Of a DNA stretch of 42,718 bases, positions 33,392 to 41,513 are shown piece by piece. The notes below the pieces were generated by a model, which had not been told where the DNA came from, ran no database searches, and worked only from the letters and a program-made list of their open reading frames with translations. Position 1 is the first letter of the stretch, and the number at the start of each line of letters is the position of its first letter. The stretch spans positions 1-42,718 of the forward strand of contig JARLGI010000102.1 in the NCBI GenBank assembly GCA_031296115.1. The letters are read 5' to 3'. A program made the translations under genes and the position numbers. The stretch is from Acidobacteriota bacterium. GTDB lineage: Bacteria > Acidobacteriota > Terriglobia > Terriglobales > Acidobacteriaceae.

Positions 33392-35146
33392 ATCCGCCTT
33401 AGGACCAAATTCCTGATCGCCATGCTGCTCACCTCCGCCGGACTCACGGCGGCGTCACTGCTGATCGTGCAGCGCAGCGTGGAGAACCAGGTTCGCCGCA
33501 GCCTGCGCGTGGATCTGGCGAACTCTGTCGAGACCTTTCGCAACGTTCAGAGCGAACGCGAGAATTCCCTCGCTCGTTCCGCGGAGTTGATGGCAGACCT
33601 TCCTGTGCTGAAGGCGCTGATGACATCGCACCATGCGCCGACAATCCAGGACGCCTCGGCGGAGCTGTTCCGTCTTTCGGGTGGTGACTTATTTGCGCTC
33701 GCTGACCAGTCCAACCAAATCGTTGGATTTTACACGCGCACGCCGGGAATCACACTTGATCAGGCCCAAGCATTGCGCCACCAGAAGACTGTCTCCGACG
33801 AGTCGCGGCAATGGTGGTTCGCAAGCGGCCATCTCTACGAAGTGTCGCTGGCACCCATTTACTTCGGCCCACGGGCGAGCAACACCGTACTGGGTACCGT
33901 AGCGATTGGCTACGAGATTAACGCTACGTTCGCTCACGAACTGGCGCGCGTGGCCGCAGGCCAAGTGGCGGTGGTGTGCTCTAGCAAGGAGGTTGTGAGC
34001 ACCATCGACTCGGCCGACGTTGACCGGCTGCAAGAGGCACTGGCGGCGCACGATGCTCACGTCTGGCCGCTGGACGTCAAGCTGGGGAACGAGAGTTTCG
34101 TCGTGGCTTCGCTCGCCCTCAATAAGGGCGCGCCTCCCGTTACCATGTACGTCATGAAGTCCTACGACCAGGCGGCACAGTTCCTCAGCCATCTGCGGCA
34201 ACTTCTGCTGGGAGTCGGTCTGGGCGCTGTGCTGCTCGGCAGCCTGCTGGTCTATGTCATAGCCAGCACATTTACCCGGCCGCTGGAGCGGCTGGTCGAT
34301 GGCGTGCGCGCGCTGGGCAGAGGGGATTACACGTTTCCCCTCCCGGTTGGGAGCGATGGCGAGGTCGCCGAAGTCACGAATGCGTTTGCGGGAATGCGCG
34401 AGAGCCTGCAGCACGCTCAACAGCGCCTGCTCCACTCCGAGCGGCTTGCGACTATCGGCGTCATGGCCAGTTCCATCTCGCACGACTTGCGGCATCCCCT
34501 GACCTCCGTGCTGGCCAACGCGGAATTTCTGGCTGAGCCCGATCTTCCGCCCCGGCAGCGGGAAGAACTGTATATGGAGATTCGCGTCGCTGTGCATTGC
34601 TTGACCGACCTTATCGATTCCCTGCTGGAGCTGTCGCGTCCTGCGGAGTCGCTCAACTTGACCGAGACCGTGATCGAACACTCGGTGAGCCGCGCGATCG
34701 AGCTGATTCACGCCCATCCAGGGTATCAGAAGGTCGCCGTCGCAATCACTTCCAGTGGAGTGCACCACGCCATGTGCGACCCCCGCAAAATGGAGCGGGT
34801 TTTCTACAACCTGCTGCACAATTCGTGCCAGTCGGTGCAGGCAACTGGGGGGCATGTCTCGGTCACGGTGGAGAATCACGACAACCATCTCGAGATTCGC
34901 GTCATCGACGACGGTCAGGGGTTCGACGCGTCCATACGAGACAAGGTGTTTCATCCCTTCGTGAGTTACGGCAAACAAAACGGCACGGGATTGGGCCTGA
35001 CCATTGCGCAGAAGATCGTGCAGGACCATTCCGGCCAGTTGCAGGTCGAGCAGTCAGGGCCGGGGCGCACGGTGATGCGCATTACCCTGCCGGGCATGGA
35101 GGCGGTTACCGCCGCCGCGGGGCGCTACTGCAACATGGGGATTTAG
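33392..35146 (+). CDS. Membrane sensor histidine kinase
   Basis: Partner of the upstream regulator. Domains: an N-terminal membrane helix, a ~240-residue exported sensor region, a second helix (LLLGVGLGAVLLGSLLVYVIAS), HAMP, then kinase core with SHDLRHPL (phospho-His 364 from this start), NLLHNS, DDGQGF and GTGLGL. The first standard start is ATG 33422, but that removes the basic head. Reading from an ATC at 33392 gives (M)RLRTKFLIAMLLTSAG-like sequence, and GGAGGA lies 8 bases before the ATC. I therefore favour AUC as start, or a base error for ATG. The sensed signal is unknown; the sensor region is a single extracytoplasmic module, possibly Cache-like. Confidence 0.9.
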   Translation: MRLRTKFLIAMLLTSAGLTAASLLIVQRSVENQVRRSLRVDLANSVETFRNVQSERENSLARSAELMADLPVLKALMTSHHAPTIQDASAELFRLSGGDLFALADQSNQIVGFYTRTPGITLDQAQALRHQKTVSDESRQWWFASGHLYEVSLAPIYFGPRASNTVLGTVAIGYEINATFAHELARVAAGQVAVVCSSKEVVSTIDSADVDRLQEALAAHDAHVWPLDVKLGNESFVVASLALNKGAPPVTMYVMKSYDQAAQFLSHLRQLLLGVGLGAVLLGSLLVYVIASTFTRPLERLVDGVRALGRGDYTFPLPVGSDGEVAEVTNAFAGMRESLQHAQQRLLHSERLATIGVMASSISHDLRHPLTSVLANAEFLAEPDLPPRQREELYMEIRVAVHCLTDLIDSLLELSRPAESLNLTETVIEHSVSRAIELIHAHPGYQKVAVAITSSGVHHAMCDPRKMERVFYNLLHNSCQSVQATGGHVSVTVENHDNHLEIRVIDDGQGFDASIRDKVFHPFVSYGKQNGTGLGLTIAQKIVQDHSGQLQVEQSGPGRTVMRITLPGMEAVTAAAGRYCNMGI

Positions 35147-35192
35147 AACATCATCGACCATGGCCCATAACTTCATTACACAGAGGTGGCAA

Positions 35193-36704
35193 ATGAAACT
35201 CTGTCGAGGATCACGATTTTCGCGAGTCACCGTGATAGCGCTGTTGCTGACGGCCAGCGCTGCCTCGCAGGAACCAAAGCCCGCGAACGACGACACCAGC
35301 GTCACAGCGTCGTTGAATCAGTTGCAGTCCGAGGTCCGCGAATTGAAGGATTTGGTGCAGCAACTGAAACAGGAGACCACCGCCACCCGCGCCGAGATGA
35401 CGCGCCTGCGGCAGGAGCTGGAGGAGGAGCGCGCCGGCCTCGGTTCCAACCCCATAACCGCCACCGGTGAAGTTGACATGCGCGTCGGACACCTCGAGGA
35501 CGAGCAGCAGATGCTCTCCGGTAAGGTCGATGAGCAATACCAGACGAAAGTGGAGAGTGCGTCCAAGTATCGCATCCGGATGTCAGGTGTCGTGCTGTTC
35601 AACCTGTTCAGCAATCAGGGCACGACCGATAACATGGATGTCCCCACCCTCGCCTACCGCAGCGCAGGCTTGCAGTCGTCGGGATCTTTCGGCGGCACCC
35701 TGCGCCAGTCGATCCTCGGCTTCGAGGTATTTGGACCGCAAGTGATGGGCGCCAAAACCAGCGGCAACGTGAACTTCGATGTCGGCGGCGGCTTTCCGTA
35801 TCTTTCCAACGGCGTGAATTCCGGACTGGTGCGCCTGCGCACCGCCACCCTGCGGTTTGACTGGAAGGACACCGATTTGGTGGTGGGTCAGGACCAGCTC
35901 TTCTTCGCGCCCAACGCGCCAACTTCGTTCGCGTCGTTGATCGTGCCAGCGCTGTCCTACTCTGGCAACCTGTGGGCGTGGACGCCGCAGATGCGCGTCG
36001 AGCACCGCATCGCACTGTCGGAAAAGTCAACCTTCATGCTGCAGGGAGGAATCCTCGATCCCCTCACCGGCGAGCCTCCGGATTACTACACCTGGTATCG
36101 CACGCCGCTGGCCGGCGAGCGCGCGCGGCAACCCGCCTATGCTGGACGGATCGCCTACTCGCATCCGCTCTTCGGGCACACCTTTACCCTCGGGACCGCC
36201 GGCTACTACAGTCGCGAAAACTATGGCTACGGACGCGACGTCAACGGCTACGCCGCCATGGCCGATTGGAGCCTTCCTCTCGACCGCTGGTTCTCACTAA
36301 GCGGAGCGTTCTACCGTGGACAGGCGATTGGCGGACTGGGCGGCGGCATCGGACGCAGCGTCCCCTATAGCGGACCGCTGGCCGACCCCAACACGAATGT
36401 GCTCCCCCTCAACACCGTGGGCGGATGGGCACAACTGAAATATCGCCCCACGTCCACCCTCGAACTCAACGCTGCCTTCGGTCAGGACAACCCGTTTGCC
36501 TCGGATGTGCGCTTCTTCGCCAACGCCCAGAGTTACGGCGATCCCGATCTCACTCGCAACCAGGGCATGTTTGCCAATGTTATCTACCGTCCCCGGTCCG
36601 ACCTGCTGTTCTCGCTGGAGTATCGCCGCCTGAAGACTTTCAACATTTACGACAAGAATGCTACCGCCGGGCAAGTCAACCTGGGGATGGGAATCTTATT
36701 CTAA
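35193..36704 (+). CDS. Outer-membrane porin with coiled-coil N-terminus
   Basis: I took the ATG at 35193 (503 residues) since GAGGTGG precedes it and a signal peptide follows (VTVIALLLTASAAS); the frame is open from 35160. Mature residues ~25-80 form a coiled coil (LNQLQSEVRELKDLVQQL, TRAEMTRLRQELEEER). From about 130 the sequence alternates in beta-barrel style (YRIRMSGVVLFNLF, LRTATLRFDWKDTDLVVGQD, LEYRRLKTFNIYDKN) and ends with Phe, as barrels do (NLGMGILF). It resembles DcaP/OprP-like trimeric porins. The substrate is unknown. It is 46 bases behind the kinase and 8 bases before the cupredoxin gene. Confidence 0.82.
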   Translation: MKLCRGSRFSRVTVIALLLTASAASQEPKPANDDTSVTASLNQLQSEVRELKDLVQQLKQETTATRAEMTRLRQELEEERAGLGSNPITATGEVDMRVGHLEDEQQMLSGKVDEQYQTKVESASKYRIRMSGVVLFNLFSNQGTTDNMDVPTLAYRSAGLQSSGSFGGTLRQSILGFEVFGPQVMGAKTSGNVNFDVGGGFPYLSNGVNSGLVRLRTATLRFDWKDTDLVVGQDQLFFAPNAPTSFASLIVPALSYSGNLWAWTPQMRVEHRIALSEKSTFMLQGGILDPLTGEPPDYYTWYRTPLAGERARQPAYAGRIAYSHPLFGHTFTLGTAGYYSRENYGYGRDVNGYAAMADWSLPLDRWFSLSGAFYRGQAIGGLGGGIGRSVPYSGPLADPNTNVLPLNTVGGWAQLKYRPTSTLELNAAFGQDNPFASDVRFFANAQSYGDPDLTRNQGMFANVIYRPRSDLLFSLEYRRLKTFNIYDKNATAGQVNLGMGILF

Positions 36705-36712
36705 GGAGCAGC

Positions 36713-37435
36713 TTGAAGGGAAACCGCAAACTCGCACTGGCGCTGGCCGTTGGTCTTTGTGGGTTCGTCGCGCGCTCGGCCGCGCAGGGCGTAAACGTCA
36801 CCGGTCGCGTCGCCTATTATGGCGGCACGAATCCCCCGGGAGGCATCTCCGCTGTGGTGTGGCTGGTGCCCGCCGCGCAGCCGGCCAGCGATACGCTCGC
36901 ACCGAAGCCGATGGACGCCGTCCTGCGCCAGAAGAACAAAGCATTCGAACCTCACCTATTGGTCGTGGCTAAGGGCTCGACGGTGCAGTTTCCCAACCTC
37001 GATCCCTGGTTCCACAACGTGTTCTCGCTTTTCAATGGAAAGAAGTTCGACCTCGGACTGTACGAGGCTGGCACCTCGCGCACCGTCCACTTTGATCGCG
37101 AGGGAGTATCTTACATTTTCTGCAATATCCATCCCGAGATGAGCGCAGTGGTGGTGGTGGTGTCTAGTCCGTACTATTCGATCGCTGCAAAGAACGGCGA
37201 GTTCTCTATCGCTGGAGTCCCTCCCGGACGATACATGCTGCGCGTTTGGGCCGAGAATTCGTTGCCCGAGACACTCGAGGCGTTGTCGCGGGAGGAGGAA
37301 CTCAACGGGACCATGCATTCCGTGGGGACGCTACGTGTTCGCCAAGCCGACTCAGGCACGACCCAGCACAAGAACAAATACGGCCAGGACTACGAACCAC
37401 CCTCGCCCAGCAATCCTTTGTACACCCAGCCTTAG
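36713..37435 (+). CDS. Exported cupredoxin (amicyanin/methylamine-utilisation-like) with carboxypeptidase-regulatory-like tail
   Basis: The start is a TTG at 36713 with AAGGAGC 4-10 bases upstream; the frame continues upstream into porin sequence but without a signal. It gives 240 residues with a signal peptide (KLALALAVGLCGFVARSAAQ). The type 1 copper ligands look intact: H101 in PWFHNVFS, C137, H140 and M143 in FCNIHPEM. C-x2-H-x2-M is amicyanin spacing. A small beta domain follows (AAKNGEFSIAGVPPGRYMLRVW), like carboxypeptidase regulatory repeats. It probably carries electrons or copper in the periplasm. It is the last gene of the regulator-kinase-porin operon. Confidence 0.85.
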   Translation: MKGNRKLALALAVGLCGFVARSAAQGVNVTGRVAYYGGTNPPGGISAVVWLVPAAQPASDTLAPKPMDAVLRQKNKAFEPHLLVVAKGSTVQFPNLDPWFHNVFSLFNGKKFDLGLYEAGTSRTVHFDREGVSYIFCNIHPEMSAVVVVVSSPYYSIAAKNGEFSIAGVPPGRYMLRVWAENSLPETLEALSREEELNGTMHSVGTLRVRQADSGTTQHKNKYGQDYEPPSPSNPLYTQP

Positions 37436-37970
37436 CGGGTGCGCCAAGAATGAGGAGAGACAGCGTGACAGAGAGACGGATAAATCCATTCAGGAGCTGG
37501 GATGCTGGGACTAATAAAAATAGTGGGCGTGTCAATTGACGAGGTTCACCGCTTTTTGGCCCAGTCCGGCTATAGCAAGTCGGCGCAGCGAATTTCAGAA
37601 CCAATGCACAACTACGGCCGCACCCAGGAGGCTGCCAACCGGCTCGAACGTATCGCAAGCGACTCTTGCCACGGATCTGAAGCAGCGCCATCGTGGGACG
37701 CATCGGTTTACGGCCGATAAATCGCCATGCCGTAAGTAATCCTGAGCAACAGCCGGTCGGCCGGTCCGCCGTCTCGAAGTTGTTGAGAAGTCTTCTTGGA
37801 GGAGATGTGTGTTTAGGGAGAGCTGCTTGTGCTCCGGTCTCCTGTAAGCCGGTTTGGGGCAACTCTCGTTTCACACCGGCCAACACTACTTATCCATTCC
37901 TCTGCCCGCGCAGCCAATACCCCGTCCACCTAATCGAGGGCGTTCGCTCGCGGAGAGTTCTCTATCCGGT
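37436..37970. other. Intergenic region between convergent genes
   Basis: The cupredoxin and kinase-fusion genes converge here. A 72-codon frame at 37502-37720 has GGAG 6 bases before its ATG but no recognisable domain and is not called. I see no strong terminator; CGGTCGGCCGGTCCGCCG near 37753-37770 can fold weakly. Confidence 0.4.
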
Positions 37971-40958
37971 TCACTTTACTGGTCCTAAATACAGATCCAG
38001 CCAGTTCAGAGTCTCCTTGATGAGTTCGTTGCGCGGGATGGCGTGGCCAGTGTCGTAAACCACGCGTTTCTTCTGGTCTTTCTTCGTTCCCAGCAGGTTA
38101 TAAAACGGCACCTGCGTAGCGTCCTCGGGAAAGAAGAAATCATAGTGCCCATTCAGCATCAGGACCGGCTGCTTAACATGCGGAAGGAAGTTGATGGTAT
38201 CTGCCTCAGGTAGGGAGCGATGGAAGTCGAGACCGCCTAGCGCGAGGACGGCAACCTTGATTCGCGGGTCCACGGCCGGAATCATCGCTCCCATCACCGC
38301 GCCCCAACTGTAGCCATAGTAGGCCAGTTTGCTGTGGTCCAGGTCAGGACGCGTCCCGATATAGTCGATGCTACGCGAGGCATCCTTGACCCACATGATG
38401 ACGTGATCCCTCCAGTCGCTGGTGGTGCTGGCTACGTCCGACTCCATCCCATCGCCCCGTTCATAGGTGCTCTTATAAATCGGATACAGGACGGCGCGCC
38501 CGCTTCGGAGAATGGCATCCAGCGACGCCGACGGGTAGACCGCGAAGTGGCGCAGCGTGAGAGCGTTCGATCCAGGGAAAAAGAGCACGGTCTGGTATGG
38601 CGGCATGCCTTTCTTAGGCAGAAACAGATAAGCGATGGCCTGCTCGTGGCCGTACGGCGCCGAGTAGGTGATCTTCTCTATTCTCCAATCCTCTTCCTTG
38701 CTATCCACCTGTTCGACGGAGGCGTTCAACGGCGTCTTGTCATACGAATACAGCCCACGGTAGGCCTGGAATATCTGGTCCGACACCGGCGTCTCTTTCG
38801 TAAGATCGCGACGTGGCGAAGGCATGGCAGCGAGAGCTTCCTTCGGGATCGAGTCCGGCTCGATGTATTTCACGCAGCGAAAGCCGATGTTCCCGGCGCG
38901 CAGAAACGGCGACTGCGCATCAGGATCGATGAACATATAGTTGGGCTCGTCCCATGCGCCACCTAGGACATAGCGTTTGCCGCCTTCCGCTTCCGTCCAG
39001 ATCCACTCCTTCACGTTGCCGGCCATGTCGTAGTTACCCCACGGGCTCATATCCTGCTTGCTGCCGACGGGCAGAACTCCCGCTCCTCCAAAGTTGCTGG
39101 CGGGTACGATCAAAGCTGCGGATAATGGTCCAGCCGCTCGATTCCAGTGATAGATACTGGGCAGGCTCTTGCCGGCAAACTCGGCGTAAGCCGCAGCTTC
39201 ATACCAGCTGATGCCGGTGACTGGGTAGTCATCCTGCCCTTTGGGATATTCACCCGCAATCCAGTCCTTCGGTCCGGGACGTCCGGCAGCATCGCGGAAG
39301 AGAGCCATCGCTTCTTCCCAGCTGAGATGTTTGCCATCACGCACGAAATCGAACCTCCAATACGCGCGCTTTTCATATCCGCCCTGATCAACGAAGGCTT
39401 TGAACTGTCGGTTGGTGACCTCGTACTGGTCGATCCAATAATCTTTCAGCACCAACTCCGGCATGCTTTCGTAGCCGGGAATGAACAGCGTTTTGAAGTA
39501 TTTTTCTGGTGAGACGCGGACCATTCCGGGTGGAATTTTCGCCACCTCGGAGAGCGTGACCTGTCCCTCGACGGGCTCGCCCGGAGGCACCACATAGCGC
39601 GGGATCAGCGAAGTCGTCAATCGCGACACTGTACCGAAATCGGGCTTTTCGAACTTCCAGACGAACATGCCACGCGGCTGGCGGACACTCTTCAGCGGAG
39701 TCTTGCCGACATATTCCCAGGGCCGAGCGTTGTCGTTGTACTCGCGGCGATAGACGTCAACGCCCGGCGGAGTGGTTTCCAGCGTCATCTGCCACGAGAT
39801 CAGAGGCCATAGCTTGGCGAGGGCAGGATCACCGGGGATGTAGTGCTCGGCCTTGTTGGCAAGTTCGTACGCGTCTGCAAGCTTGCCGCGATCGTAAAGC
39901 TGCGAGATTTCCGGCAGTGCGACTTCGCGCGCCCAACGCGTATCGCGGGAGCGTTTGACCAGCCATCCCGCTCCTGCGCTGAGAAGGATTATCAAGAGGA
40001 GAAGTGGCACCAGTATGCGGGGACGTTTCGCCTGGCGAACAATTCGTCCCGGACTCAGCGAAGTGCCGGACTCTGGGAATAGCAGGTCGCGACATGCCTT
40101 GAGATCATGCGCCAGGTCGGCGCCCGATGCGTAGCGCGCTGCCGGATCTTTCTTGAGGCAGCGGCTGACGATACGCCGCACCTCGATTGGGACATCGCGT
40201 TTAAGTTCGTTCAACGGCTTCGGATCGTCGCGCATCACCGCCGCCAGCAGTGCGGCGCTGGACTTACCCTCGAAAGCCTTGCTTCCGGTCAGCATTTCGT
40301 AGAGCACGGAACCGAATGAGAAGATGTCGCTGCGGCAATCGATCGGGGCGCCTTCCGCTTGTTCAGGCGACATATAGGCGAGGGTTCCAACGATCATGCC
40401 GGGGTTAGTCGTATTTGCCGCGATCGTCGCTCCTTCGTCACCCGCCGCCGCTGTCGCCACGGCGATCTTTGCCAAACCAAAGTCGAGCACCTTCACCAGG
40501 CCGCTGTCATCCACTATTACATTCGCCGGCTTCAAGTCGCGGTGTACGATTCCGGCGGCATGAGCGCGAGAGAGAGCGTCCGCGATTTGTACGGCGTACT
40601 TAAGCGCTACTTTGGTCGGCAGACCGCCCTCAGGAATTAGCTGATCGAGGGTCGGCCCGGCGACGAATTCCATCACCATGTAGTCCAAGCCGCCTTGCGA
40701 ACCCACGTCGTGGAGCACGCAGATGTTGGGATGTTGCAGCCCGGAGATCGACTTCGCTTCCTGCTCGAAGCGCGCGTGCAGGTCGGGGCTTGATGAAAGG
40801 TGGGCCGGAAGAATCTTGATCGCTACCGTGCGCTGCAGCCTGGCGTCGCGGGCGCGATACACCTCGCCCATGCCACCTGTGCCGAGGAGCGACTCGATCT
40901 CATAAGGCCCAAGCATCGTGCCTGAGGGCAGTGTCATCGGTGAGCCGATTATACCCAT
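37971..40958 (-). CDS. Ser/Thr kinase fused to FGE-like domain and alpha/beta hydrolase
   Basis: The 995-residue protein has three modules. A Hanks-type kinase (16-285) has GTGGMGEVYRARD, IVHRDLKPAN (catalytic D141), DFGLAK and GTLAYMSPEQ. A membrane helix follows (313-333), then a ~140-residue linker with a PEGA-like stretch. The FGE-sulfatase fold (~476-697) has WIDQYEVTNRQFKAFV, PVTGISWYEAAAYAEFAGKSLP, DMAGNVKEWIWT and LGGAWDEP, but not the paired cysteines of real formylglycine enzymes. The end is an alpha/beta hydrolase with S884 (GYSWGA), D940 (GHYD) and H972 (DTGHA). Kinase inside, other domains outside the membrane is the expected topology. Alternative start ATG 40937, 10 bases after TATAAT, would be leaderless. 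Confidence 0.9.
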   Translation of the reverse strand: MGIIGSPMTLPSGTMLGPYEIESLLGTGGMGEVYRARDARLQRTVAIKILPAHLSSSPDLHARFEQEAKSISGLQHPNICVLHDVGSQGGLDYMVMEFVAGPTLDQLIPEGGLPTKVALKYAVQIADALSRAHAAGIVHRDLKPANVIVDDSGLVKVLDFGLAKIAVATAAAGDEGATIAANTTNPGMIVGTLAYMSPEQAEGAPIDCRSDIFSFGSVLYEMLTGSKAFEGKSSAALLAAVMRDDPKPLNELKRDVPIEVRRIVSRCLKKDPAARYASGADLAHDLKACRDLLFPESGTSLSPGRIVRQAKRPRILVPLLLLIILLSAGAGWLVKRSRDTRWAREVALPEISQLYDRGKLADAYELANKAEHYIPGDPALAKLWPLISWQMTLETTPPGVDVYRREYNDNARPWEYVGKTPLKSVRQPRGMFVWKFEKPDFGTVSRLTTSLIPRYVVPPGEPVEGQVTLSEVAKIPPGMVRVSPEKYFKTLFIPGYESMPELVLKDYWIDQYEVTNRQFKAFVDQGGYEKRAYWRFDFVRDGKHLSWEEAMALFRDAAGRPGPKDWIAGEYPKGQDDYPVTGISWYEAAAYAEFAGKSLPSIYHWNRAAGPLSAALIVPASNFGGAGVLPVGSKQDMSPWGNYDMAGNVKEWIWTEAEGGKRYVLGGAWDEPNYMFIDPDAQSPFLRAGNIGFRCVKYIEPDSIPKEALAAMPSPRRDLTKETPVSDQIFQAYRGLYSYDKTPLNASVEQVDSKEEDWRIEKITYSAPYGHEQAIAYLFLPKKGMPPYQTVLFFPGSNALTLRHFAVYPSASLDAILRSGRAVLYPIYKSTYERGDGMESDVASTTSDWRDHVIMWVKDASRSIDYIGTRPDLDHSKLAYYGYSWGAVMGAMIPAVDPRIKVAVLALGGLDFHRSLPEADTINFLPHVKQPVLMLNGHYDFFFPEDATQVPFYNLLGTKKDQKKRVVYDTGHAIPRNELIKETLNWLDLYLGPVK

Positions 40959-41513
40959 CGTATCGATTTGTTCTAGAGGGTTGCCTAGTGTCGAAAACTG
41001 AACGCCGCCTTCGACCGCCTGCCGAGCAGAAGCCAGTTTGCTCGTGACGCGTTCGTTTTGGGAATGCTACATGCCCCGGAAGTCTGGTTCTGGGAAATCA
41101 CGTCATTTGGTGAGATCCTGTTCCGGCATATGTCCCCGAAGCCAGTAACAATGAGACAAGCGGGGGATTCGATGATCAATTTGTCGAGGCGGATAGGGTG
41201 TGAGATGGCCTGTGTACAACAGTTAACACTCCGAGTCGCCGGTCATGAGGAACTCGGCCCGGCTGCCACCAGCAGAGAACTGTCCTTGGGATCCGGCGCG
41301 ACAGGGCCGGGGCGGGCGTCGACAACGGAAATGGGAGCTAGGGCGATTGGGGGCTTTGGTTCACGGGGACGAAATCGACGTCAGCGAGGTCTCGGTGGGG
41401 CTTACCGGGGCGAGATGGGTGTAATATCGATGCCGCTTTCGACGTCAAAAAGGAAATCTGGTTTGAACTCCTCTCATTGAGAACACTTCGGAACCTCTTC
41501 GAGGAGAAATGAA
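40959..41513. other. Intergenic region, no supported gene
   Basis: This gap separates the divergent kinase-fusion and protease genes. A 140-codon plus frame (41058-41480) has a Gly/Arg-rich composition, no RBS and no family features, so it is not called. I see no clear RNA or repeat. Confidence 0.4.

Noticed and set aside
37502..37720. 72-codon plus frame with GGAG near the ATG
   Set aside because: Short, no family resemblance; the RBS match alone is weak.
41058..41480. 140-codon plus frame
   Set aside because: No RBS, no domain, Gly/Arg-rich; listed only as intergenic.
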